NCBI GenBank assembly: GCA_013298375.1
Contig: JAAFHM010000158.1
Coordinates: forward strand, 1 to 9,862
Direction: 5' to 3'
DNA: 9,862 nucleotides
DNA from: Ignavibacteria bacterium
Lineage (GTDB): Bacteria; Bacteroidota; Ignavibacteria; Kapaibacteriales; UBA4661
The notes below the pieces were generated by a model. It ran no database searches. It was not told the DNA's origin and was given only the letters and a program-made list of their open reading frames with translations. The position numbers and the translations under genes were made by a program. This document shows positions 1 through 5,812 of this stretch, piece by piece (the stretch's first letter is position 1; each line of letters opens with the position of its first letter).

Positions 1-23
1 GCCAAAGTAAAACTAACGATCCC

Positions 24-200
24 TCATAAATGAAAGGATTGAGGCACTTTAAGTTGCCCCAAAAGCTCTTCCCCGTTGGTGTCAATGCCAATGCGTGAGA
101 TTCGTGGATATTTGGGGTGAGGGCAATCGCATGAAAATTTCAAACCCGCATCAACCCCTGTTCCGTTGAAGAATGGTTTGCAACTTATTGTTTGGAACAT
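24..200 (-). CDS. Doubtful small ORF, 58 aa, downstream of ftsI
   Basis: This is an ATG-to-TGA frame of 58 codons on the same strand as ftsI, beginning 52 bases after its stop. The predicted peptide starts MFQTISCKPF, has a C-x-C pair near residues 24-26 and ends in SFHL. I do not recognise it. There is no convincing Shine-Dalgarno sequence, and the same frame is closed by a TGA seven codons before the ATG, so it is not the tail of a longer intact gene. It may be a small protein, a fragment of a decayed gene, or chance. The 12-bp inverted repeat at 123-238 has one arm inside this frame. Confidence 0.15.
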   Translation of the reverse strand: MFQTISCKPFFNGTGVDAGLKFSCDCPHPKYPRISRIGIDTNGEELLGQLKVPQSFHL

Positions 201-238
201 TGGGTTTCTAAGCCGTTCTCAAAGGCTCATGCGATTGC
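123..238. repeat. Perfect 12-bp inverted repeat, arms 92 bp apart
   Basis: The left arm GCAATCGCATGA (123-134) is the exact reverse complement of the right arm TCATGCGATTGC (227-238). The right arm ends 14 bases before the ftsI stop codon at 253-255. Neither arm extends further, and no target-site duplication is visible outside the arms, so an insertion remnant is not shown. It could form a long-range stem in the 3' end of the ftsI transcript. Confidence 0.5.
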
Positions 239-252
239 TCTCTTGCCTTACA

Positions 253-2481
253 TTACTCCCGCACACAATCCAAAATACACAATGGCTCTTTCCCATTGCG
301 AAATTCCTGACGGACGACAATTCCGCCCTGCCCGATGACCTTTGTTTTAATTCCTGCGGCATGAAGAAGCGTCAAAGCACGGCGAACACTCATGCCACGA
401 ACATCAGGAATGGAAGCAGCGGTGATTTTTTCCGCGACGAAATCCGGTTGCAGCGTTCCAACGATAATTTCTGCGCCAGATTTCACCATCGTTCCGGGCT
501 TGATTTTCTGACTACTGACGATGATAGTGCCAGTCTTTGCACTTGGTGTAGCGGCTTTCAGCGTTATACCCAGATTCTGCGTTATGTCCAGTGCATCACT
601 CCACATCAATCCTCGTAAATCCGGCACTTCCACCTTGTTCGCGTCGGCAGAACTGGCGGATGACGCAGTATCACTGCCATTGGACACCGCTCCAACGCTC
701 ACCGAAACTAAGCCCGATGAAACAAACTTTTGGGCTATACGCTGAAAAATTGGTGCTGCCACGTCACCGCCATAATACCCTTTGCGCGGCTTGTCCATGC
801 GAATAACGATGACGACTTCCGGTTTATTTGCCGGAAAATATCCTGCAAATGAGCCGTTGTAATCCCGCTTCGAGTATTTGCCTTCCGTAATTTGTTGCGA
901 AGTCCCCGTTTTTCCGGCAATCGCCAAACCCGCTATTCGTGCCGACTTACCCGTTCCGCGCTCCACAACGCCACAGAGCAGTTCGGTGAGCGTTTTCGCC
1001 GTTGCCTCCGAAACAACGCGGCGAACACGCTGCGGCTCAAACGACTGCACATCCTCTCCGGCAGCATTGATGATGCGTTGCACCAAAAATGGCTTCATCA
1101 TCACGCCACCATTGGCAATCGTCGCGTAGGCATTGGCAAGTTGCAGTACCGTCGAAGAAAGCTCGTAACCATGCGCCATGTAGGTCTTGGTGGTATAATC
1201 AAATTCGTGGGGTTTTTTGACCGTACCGCGCACCTCGCCTGGTACATCAATTCCGGTGAAAATCCCAAAACCGAAATCTCGCGTGTATTTGTAAAATTTG
1301 GGATTGGGAACACGCTGCGCTAAGGTTGCGATAACGACGTTGCTTGATTTCTCTAATGCTTGTGCAAATGTCACCGTCCCGACGGGGTGTTCGTCGCGCA
1401 CGACAACAATGCCGTCGCGCCCAGTGATCGTCTCAGCGCCAGTCACGGTCTCGTTCGGGGTGATTTTCCCTTCTTCCAGAAGGGCAGCAGCGGTGACGAG
1501 TTTGAAAGTAGAACCGGGTTCGTAGGTATCGGTAAAACAAGCGTTGCGTGTTAGTTCTGGCGAGGCACTGAGGAGATTATTCGGGTTGAAGGTCGGATAA
1601 CTTGCCATTGCAAGAATTTCGCCCGTTGCCGGGTTCAGAGCGACGACCGAGCCGGATTCTGCAGCAACAGCCTCCACGCCCTGTTTGAGTTCGTTTTCGA
1701 CAATCGTCTGCATATCCATATCCAGCGTCAGAACAAGCGAATACCCCGGTTGCGGGTCGAGCCGAGGAGCATCGGGAATGGGGCGCTTTTTGCCGCGACC
1801 ATCGCGCTGGAGAAAAATATAGCCGTTTTTTCCCGATAGTACGGAATCCCAACCAAGCTCTAATCCGCTTGCGCCCGTTCCTTCGGAATTGGTAAAGCCC
1901 AGTATTTGCGAGGCGAGTGAGCCGTAGGCAAAACTTCGGCGCGGTTCCGGAATTTTAATCAGACCCGATGCTTCGAGCGTATCAAGTGCAGCATTCATCA
2001 CGCTGGAAGGCGAATCCACCGCACGTTCAAGCCAAACAAACCGCGATGCGGTTCCCCGAATTTTCGACAGATAATTCTCCACTGGCTTGCCGGTGACAGC
2101 AGCAAGAGTGCGGAACACACGCAAAGTGTCATCCAACATTTTGGGGTCAACAGCAAGCGAGATTTTTTCTACGGTCGTTGCCACTAAGCGCCGTTTGCGG
2201 TCATACACCTTGCCGCGCTCGGCAGGAAGTTCGATTTTTGACTCATATTGCCGCCGCGCAATATCCTGATAGTAGTCGCTGCGCACCACTTGAATCATAA
2301 ATAATTTTGCCAAGACCAAGACAAAACCAAGCAAAAACGCCAAAAAAATGATTTTGACTTTGGTGTTCATGCGCCTAATCGTGCGCTCGTCGCGCTGAGG
2401 TGCTGCGGTTGCCGTTGCATCGGTAAAAATCTGCTCCTGCGGCGGTGTACGCATAAATTCTGGGTCTATGGGCTGAATCAT
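253..2481 (-). CDS. ftsI: Class B penicillin-binding protein with two PASTA domains (FtsI-type)
   Basis: Peptidoglycan D,D-transpeptidase of the FtsI/PBP2B/SpoVD type, which cross-links septal peptidoglycan from the outer face of the inner membrane. The 742 residues run: cytoplasmic tail (about 1-42), one membrane anchor (about 43-66), a PBP dimerisation domain beginning with an R-G-x-x-x-D-R motif (89-95), and a transpeptidase domain with S324-T-F-K327 (acyl-serine), S379-S-N381 and K524-T-G526. A Ser/Ala-rich linker (about 596-615) leads to two PASTA domains (about 617-676 and 690-742). All catalytic motifs are intact. The ATG at 2481 gives the whole frame but has no clear Shine-Dalgarno sequence; M38 (2370), just before the anchor, is an alternative start. 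It lies 86 bases after the SurA-like gene on the same strand, with no mraZ, rsmH, ftsL or murE in view, so it appears to sit outside a standard dcw cluster. Because of the PASTA tail it could also be named a SpoVD/PBP2B-like protein. Confidence 0.93.
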   Translation of the reverse strand: MIQPIDPEFMRTPPQEQIFTDATATAAPQRDERTIRRMNTKVKIIFLAFLLGFVLVLAKLFMIQVVRSDYYQDIARRQYESKIELPAERGKVYDRKRRLVATTVEKISLAVDPKMLDDTLRVFRTLAAVTGKPVENYLSKIRGTASRFVWLERAVDSPSSVMNAALDTLEASGLIKIPEPRRSFAYGSLASQILGFTNSEGTGASGLELGWDSVLSGKNGYIFLQRDGRGKKRPIPDAPRLDPQPGYSLVLTLDMDMQTIVENELKQGVEAVAAESGSVVALNPATGEILAMASYPTFNPNNLLSASPELTRNACFTDTYEPGSTFKLVTAAALLEEGKITPNETVTGAETITGRDGIVVVRDEHPVGTVTFAQALEKSSNVVIATLAQRVPNPKFYKYTRDFGFGIFTGIDVPGEVRGTVKKPHEFDYTTKTYMAHGYELSSTVLQLANAYATIANGGVMMKPFLVQRIINAAGEDVQSFEPQRVRRVVSEATAKTLTELLCGVVERGTGKSARIAGLAIAGKTGTSQQITEGKYSKRDYNGSFAGYFPANKPEVVIVIRMDKPRKGYYGGDVAAPIFQRIAQKFVSSGLVSVSVGAVSNGSDTASSASSADANKVEVPDLRGLMWSDALDITQNLGITLKAATPSAKTGTIIVSSQKIKPGTMVKSGAEIIVGTLQPDFVAEKITAASIPDVRGMSVRRALTLLHAAGIKTKVIGQGGIVVRQEFRNGKEPLCILDCVRE

Positions 2482-2567
2482 AGCAAAAAGCTGAAATGAA
2501 ATGGGCAGATACTGGTGACGACAGCATGAGAAAACAAGGGCTTTATCGGAGAAGCAATCTCAAGAAA

Positions 2568-3374
2568 TTACTTTTTCATTTGTTGAGCCTGCTCAACCAT
2601 GAGTACCCACCAAGGTTTGCTGAAATCCACTTTGTTCGCAGGTACAACAACTGCTTCTTTTGGAACATCGAACATTTTCCAGAAATTCTTTTTGTAGCTG
2701 CCATCAAAAATTTCAAACGACTTGCCTTTTTCTTTTTCTTCGAGAAACTTTTTATACGCGCCAATCGGCTCGAAAGGGTTGGCTTGCTTCATCACTACCG
2801 TACCGCCGTATTGCTTGTAGAGCGCTTGGTCAAATTTCCAGACCTGTACTGTGCGCTGTGCTAAATCTTTTTCTTGTTGATTTGGCTCAGGAAGAGCCTT
2901 GCCAAGCTGGTCTAAAGCAGCAAGCATTTGTTTTTTGATACCTTCGGCTTGCTGTTTTTGCTGGGCGTTGAGTTTACCGCTTTGTACATCGGCATTGAGT
3001 TGTTGCAGGTTTTGTTGGATTTGATTTTTTTGAAGTTCGCGGGCTTTTTTAGCATAATCAAAAAAAGTCGTTACTTCATTCGGCGCAACATTGATGGATT
3101 TTTCTTTCAAATACTGCTGCTGAAGCCCTTCCCAGACAAGCGCTGCCATTTTAACAACTCGAATTTGCGAAAGCCATTCGTTGTATTTGCCTTTGAGAGC
3201 ATCTTTTGCTTGTTTTTTGGTTTTGTCATCGGGTTCAAGTTGCGAAGCCGTAATGTTTTGCTGCAAAACCCGTGCGAGAGGTTTTTCTGAAGCGGAAGCA
3301 GGTGCTTTTTGTGCGAGGGCTATGACGGGCAGACAAAATAGCGCGACACAGAAGGTGCGAAGTGTTGATTTCAA
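2568..3374 (-). CDS. Secreted SurA-like (N-terminal chaperone type) protein, TTG start
   Basis: This is a 268-residue exported protein. Residues 1-21 form a signal peptide (K2/R6, hydrophobic core, A-L-A before Q22). Residues 33-110 look like the helical N-terminal region of SurA/PpiD-type foldases: a short A-R-V-L-x-x-N-I-T segment is followed by amphipathic helices. Residues 105-175 are very rich in Gln and Lys and probably form a coiled coil. The C-terminal part carries the W-K-F-D-x-A-L-Y-x-x-Y-G-G stretch (179-191) and paired Trp residues (W255, W256), which I recall from uncharacterised SurA_N-like proteins. No parvulin peptidyl-prolyl isomerase domain is present, so a chaperone-like rather than isomerase role in the periplasm is inferred. 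The start is TTG at 3374, supported by GGAG five bases upstream and by the signal peptide directly after it. ftsI follows 86 bases downstream, so the two may be co-transcribed. The family call is from memory of the pattern. Confidence 0.75.
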   Translation of the reverse strand: MKSTLRTFCVALFCLPVIALAQKAPASASEKPLARVLQQNITASQLEPDDKTKKQAKDALKGKYNEWLSQIRVVKMAALVWEGLQQQYLKEKSINVAPNEVTTFFDYAKKARELQKNQIQQNLQQLNADVQSGKLNAQQKQQAEGIKKQMLAALDQLGKALPEPNQQEKDLAQRTVQVWKFDQALYKQYGGTVVMKQANPFEPIGAYKKFLEEKEKGKSFEIFDGSYKKNFWKMFDVPKEAVVVPANKVDFSKPWWVLMVEQAQQMKK

Positions 3375-3379
3375 GAGGT

Positions 3380-3383
3380 CTCC
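3380..3383 (-). promoter_or_regulatory. Shine-Dalgarno for the TTG-started SurA-like gene
   Basis: GGAG on the minus strand lies five bases before the TTG at 3374. There is no in-frame ATG before the signal peptide, so this site decides the start. Confidence 0.6.
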
Positions 3384-3457
3384 GAGAGAAAATGATGCAA
3401 AAAATTGTTAGAAGCAATCGTCAAAACTCTTCCGTGCAGTTGTTCACGAAAAACGTT

Positions 3458-3492
3458 GGAAATGGTAACAAGCCAGCAAGTTACGAATTTCC
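3458..3492. repeat. Imperfect inverted repeat / hairpin upstream of the SurA-like gene
   Basis: GGAAAT (3458-3463) pairs with ATTTCC (3487-3492), and GTAAC (3465-3469) pairs with GTTAC (3480-3484). They are separated by small bulges and close a 10-base loop. No T-run follows on either strand, so it does not look like a terminator. It sits about 84 bases before the start of the SurA-like gene and could be an operator or a leader hairpin; the function is unknown. Confidence 0.35.
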
Positions 3493-3583
3493 CGAATAAC
3501 TCTTCCCATCTTCCTTATCAAATCTTTCTTTATCCGCCTCAATTCACCATTTTCAATGCTACCCCTCATTTCAGTATGCAAAA

Positions 3584-3634
3584 CCCCTTAACCATTGAAT
3601 TCACCGACTTCTGAGGAGAATTTTGGTTAAGGGG
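3584..3634 (-). terminator. Rho-independent-type terminator of the DUF2911 gene
   Basis: A perfect 11-bp stem pairs CCCCTTAACCA (3584-3594) with TGGTTAAGGGG (3624-3634). The inner part can extend the hairpin through AATTC/GAATT (3598-3602 with 3618-3622) and a C-C/G-G pair. Reading the minus strand, the hairpin begins 20 bases after the stop codon of the DUF2911 gene and is followed directly by TTTTGC, a short U-tract. The position and polarity fit termination of that gene. The U-tract is short, so efficiency may be modest. Confidence 0.7.
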
Positions 3635-3654
3635 CTGTGGATAAAAGAGCAAAT

Positions 3655-4824
3655 TTAATTTACATCTTTTCCCGATTTCAGTTTTTCGATGCCGGATTGA
3701 ATATTCTTTTTGTTGCCTTCGTCGGGATTCAGCGTTAAAGCCTTTTCTGCGGCTTTGAGCGCTTTGCTGTAATTGCCCAATGCCGAATATCCTCGTGCCA
3801 GACCCCACTGCGTCACCCATTCTTTGGGATTGCGCTCGGCATTCATCTCAAAAATCTTGATTGCCTCTTGCTTGCGCCCTTGTGCTTGTAAGCCCCGTGC
3901 GTAGGTGTGCAAATCCATAACGCTCGCCGTTGGCATGGCTATTGCAATGTTCATCAGCGAATCGCTTGAGGATTGTTTGCCGAGTTTTGCCAGCAAACCC
4001 GCTTTGGTGCTGAGGGTGAGGAAATTTTTCTCACCGATAAATGCACCGGAAATGGAATAATCCGCCCAGCGCACGGCTTCCTCAAGATTAACGTTATTTT
4101 GCAAACAGAAATTGGCTGCTTGTTGCCAGTTTTGCCACGAAAAGCCGACTTCGCCTTGTAAATCTTTGCGCATTTGAGCGACGTAATAGTCATTCACATT
4201 CGGAACGCTAATCGAAAACGGCACACGGAGATTTTCCCACATCATAGCGCAAAGAGCGCTTGTGGTCTTGCGTTCAAGAAATTCGTAGGTGAGCCATTGA
4301 CGGAACTCGCTTTTTGCGGGCTTCACTTTCACACGCAAAGCGTCTTCGGATTCGCGGTAGAAATAACTGCCCCATTGCCACGAGTTTTTGGAAAGAATAA
4401 GCGTCCATTCTTGCGCATCGGGGATGAAATGAATACCGTATTTTCCTGCTGGTATGGGCTTACCTTCCAAAACAACATCATGCGAAAATTCAATCGTTGT
4501 GCCTTCATTTGCGCCGCCGCGCCACGGCATTGGCTCAAACAAGCCAAAATCGGATTTCGGCATACCGTAAGGAACAAGCTGTCCCCAAATTTTACCTGTT
4601 CTGTCCTCCCCGCTTGGCGAGGTAACATTGGGGCTGCTGTAATCAACCGTAACCCGCACCAAACCGATATACTGTGTTACAACGGCGTGCTGATTATTCC
4701 CGCTTGGCGGTGCTGTGAGGCGGTATTGTGCGAAAATATTTCCCTGTGGCAAACAAACACACAAGGCTGCAAGTGCTAATGCAGCGAAAAACGTGCGCAT
4801 CGAACAATGTTTCAAGGAATCCAT
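3655..4824 (-). CDS. Secreted DUF2911 protein with C-terminal TPR repeats
   Basis: An exported protein of 389 residues. A signal peptide covers about 1-32 (hydrophobic core F12-L25, cleavage probably near F31-A-Q). Residues 45-195 match the DUF2911 pattern: Q-Y-I-G-x-V-x-V-x-V-D-Y-S-S-P-N-V, then K-I-W-G-x-L-V-P-Y-G, W-R-x-G-A-N-E, P-A-G-K-Y-G-I-H-F and W-x-L-I-L-S-K near 140-146. Residues about 305-370 form tetratricopeptide helices ending A-E-K-A-L-T-L-N-P. DUF2911 has no assigned biochemical role; the TPR part suggests protein-protein contacts in the periplasm. I place the start at ATG 4824, preceded by AGGG eight bases upstream. The frame stays open to 4929, but the extra 35 residues would bury the signal peptide, and M at 4800 has no ribosome site. 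It is transcribed away from queF and ends at a clear terminator, so it is probably a single-gene unit. Confidence 0.85.
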   Translation of the reverse strand: MDSLKHCSMRTFFAALALAALCVCLPQGNIFAQYRLTAPPSGNNQHAVVTQYIGLVRVTVDYSSPNVTSPSGEDRTGKIWGQLVPYGMPKSDFGLFEPMPWRGGANEGTTIEFSHDVVLEGKPIPAGKYGIHFIPDAQEWTLILSKNSWQWGSYFYRESEDALRVKVKPAKSEFRQWLTYEFLERKTTSALCAMMWENLRVPFSISVPNVNDYYVAQMRKDLQGEVGFSWQNWQQAANFCLQNNVNLEEAVRWADYSISGAFIGEKNFLTLSTKAGLLAKLGKQSSSDSLMNIAIAMPTASVMDLHTYARGLQAQGRKQEAIKIFEMNAERNPKEWVTQWGLARGYSALGNYSKALKAAEKALTLNPDEGNKKNIQSGIEKLKSGKDVN

Positions 4825-4832
4825 GGGATCTA

Positions 4833-4836
4833 CCCT
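4833..4836 (-). promoter_or_regulatory. Shine-Dalgarno choosing the 4824 start of the DUF2911 gene
   Basis: AGGG on the minus strand lies eight bases before ATG 4824. It favours this start over the upstream frame opening at 4929 and over ATG 4800. Confidence 0.45.
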
Positions 4837-4873
4837 AAAAGTTGAAAAATATAAACAGTGGATTTGCAATGCG

Positions 4874-4904
4874 TTTATACTGCTTTTGAGGTGAATAGTT
4901 TCAA
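4874..4904 (-). promoter_or_regulatory. Candidate promoter for the DUF2911 gene
   Basis: On the minus strand, TTGAAA (4899-4904) and TATAAA (4874-4879) are separated by 19 bases, a slightly long spacer for a housekeeping sigma-70-type promoter. Transcription would begin about 40 bases before ATG 4824. In Bacteroidota proper the consensus differs (TTTG and TAnnTTTG), and I do not see that here, so this is only a candidate. Confidence 0.3.
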
Positions 4905-5005
4905 GAATGACAAGAAATTCTCTACTCAAAATGACGAAGAATTTTTGTATCTTGAAGGTTTTCCATACCGCAGTATTGCACTGTTTTACTTTCCTGTATT
5001 CGCCA

Positions 5006-5350
5006 ATGACACCAATTGAAACATTCCCAAACCCCGCACCAAATGGGCGACGCTACACTATCACCCATGCAAACCCCGAATTTACCTCGGTCTGCCCCAA
5101 AACAGGGCTGCCGGATTTTGGCACAATTACCGTGAAGTACATTCCCGACAAAACCTGCATTGAACTCAAGGCGCTGAAATACTACTTCCTTGATTTTCGC
5201 AACAAAGGCATTTTCTACGAAGCCGTTACGAATCAAATTCTGGACGACCTCGTTGCTGCCTGCGACCCGCTTGAAATGGATGTTATCGCTGAGTGGATGC
5301 CGCGTGGTGGTATTTCGTCGGTCATAGTTGCTTCGCATAAACGCTCATAA
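5006..5350 (+). CDS. queF: NADPH-dependent 7-cyano-7-deazaguanine reductase QueF (preQ1 synthase)
   Basis: Reduces the nitrile of preQ0 to the aminomethyl group of preQ1 in the cytoplasm, the last step before insertion into tRNA on the route to queuosine. The single-domain (YkvM-like) form is present: S28-V-C30-P-K-T-G-x-P-D37-F-G holds the nucleophilic Cys30 and Asp37, and E53-L-K-A-L-K-Y-Y60 is the QueF signature, followed by F-R-N-x-G-x-F-x-E. The frame is open to 4907, but family proteins begin close before the N-P-A-P segment, so I choose ATG 5006, giving 114 residues, at the short end for the family. No Shine-Dalgarno is visible. queD follows 19 bases downstream. The gene is divergent from the DUF2911 gene. 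No preQ1 riboswitch is recognised upstream. Confidence 0.93.
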   Translation: MTPIETFPNPAPNGRRYTITHANPEFTSVCPKTGLPDFGTITVKYIPDKTCIELKALKYYFLDFRNKGIFYEAVTNQILDDLVAACDPLEMDVIAEWMPRGGISSVIVASHKRS

Positions 5351-5369
5351 ATTTTCCTTCGCTGTTATT

Positions 5370-5798
5370 ATGCTTACGCGCATTGCAAAAGAATTTCACT
5401 GGGAAATGGCTCACCGTCTGCCTTTGCACATGGGGGGCTGCCAAAACGTGCATGGACACTCGTACAAACTCTGGGTTGAACTGGATGGCGAGCCGGATTC
5501 GCACGGAATGGTGATGGACTACTACGACCTCAAAACCATCGTCGAACCGCTCGTCAAACAGCTTGATCACTCGTTTCTCTGCGACCGCTCGGACGAACTC
5601 ATGATGCGCTTTTTTCACGAAAATACGCTCAAGGTCAATTACGTGGATTTCCCGACAACGGCGGAAAATATCGCTGTTTACTTGCTGAGGCAAATCACTA
5701 TTCGCCTCCGTGAGTCGCAGAATGTCCCCGTCAAGCGGCTTTGTGTGCGTGTCCACGAGACCGAGCGCACATATGCAGAAGTTTCCCAAGAGTTCTGA
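5370..5798 (+). CDS. queD: 6-carboxy-5,6,7,8-tetrahydropterin synthase QueD (PTPS family)
   Basis: Converts 7,8-dihydroneopterin triphosphate to 6-carboxytetrahydropterin, the first committed step towards preQ0. In the 142 residues, H15, H28 and H30 (A-H-R-L and H-G-H-S) are the zinc ligands, C24 is the catalytic cysteine, D66-H67 (L-D-H-S-F-L) forms the relay, P95-T-T-A-E-N is the family loop and E130 in H-E-T is the pterin-anchoring glutamate. The frame is open from 5328, but that would overlap the end of queF and add residues not found in the family, so ATG 5370 is chosen; no Shine-Dalgarno is visible. It lies 19 bases after queF and 14 bases before the ACT gene, consistent with one operon. 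queC and queE, needed between these steps, are not in the window. A eukaryote-type PTPS is less likely given the queF partner. Confidence 0.93.
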   Translation: MLTRIAKEFHWEMAHRLPLHMGGCQNVHGHSYKLWVELDGEPDSHGMVMDYYDLKTIVEPLVKQLDHSFLCDRSDELMMRFFHENTLKVNYVDFPTTAENIAVYLLRQITIRLRESQNVPVKRLCVRVHETERTYAEVSQEF

Positions 5799-5802
5799 AA
5801 AC

Positions 5803-5806
5803 AGGA
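5803..5806 (+). promoter_or_regulatory. Shine-Dalgarno of the ACT-domain gene
   Basis: AGGA six bases before ATG 5813. It decides the start and so supports the long N-terminal tail as translated. A second ATG at 5806 is out of frame. Confidence 0.55.
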
Positions 5807-5812
5807 TGAACC

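Larger units (their letters stand above)
1..252. other. Intergenic tail beyond ftsI, no confident gene
   Basis: No confident gene lies here. All three plus-strand frames entering from the left edge are closed by stop codons by base 33; the one that runs longest ends at a TGA at 31-33 and could be the last ten codons of a gene outside the window, but this cannot be shown. The minus strand holds a 58-codon frame (24-200), and a 12-bp perfect inverted repeat spans 123-238; both are listed separately. I see no murE start directly after ftsI, which is where murE lies in many dcw clusters. Confidence 0.5.
3375..3654. other. 280-base spacer between two minus-strand genes
   Basis: No protein gene is supported here. 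The half next to 3655 holds the terminator of the DUF2911 gene, the middle holds the imperfect hairpin at 3458-3492, and the end near 3374 must hold the promoter and ribosome site of the SurA-like gene. A TTGACG hexamer occurs on the minus strand (plus positions 3419-3424), but no good -10 partner is visible at the right distance, so no promoter is called. Confidence 0.5.
4825..5005. other. Divergent promoter region between the DUF2911 gene and queF
   Basis: A 181-base spacer from which transcription must leave in both directions. A candidate promoter for the minus side is listed separately. For the plus side I find no convincing promoter or ribosome site, and no preQ1-I or preQ1-II riboswitch core that I can recognise ahead of queF. 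Confidence 0.5.

Noticed and set aside
2482..2567. Terminator or promoter between the SurA-like gene and ftsI
   Set aside because: Only a tiny AGC-AAAAA-GCT palindrome (2482-2492) is visible; there is no stem with a T-run and no clear promoter pair.
4174..4779. Plus-strand open frame of 201 codons opposite the DUF2911 gene
   Set aside because: It lies entirely within a well-supported gene on the other strand and has no domain features.
4825..4929. Longer start for the DUF2911 gene
   Set aside because: It would place 35 residues before the signal peptide, and AGGG supports ATG 4824.
4907..5005. Longer start for queF (adding 33 residues)
   Set aside because: The extra residues do not resemble QueF, would overlap the upstream opening of the divergent gene, and the family N-terminus begins close to ATG 5006.
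4930..5005. preQ1 riboswitch upstream of queF
   Set aside because: I looked for the small preQ1-I pseudoknot and the preQ1-II layout and saw no matching stem followed by an A-rich tail; a covariance-model search would be decisive.
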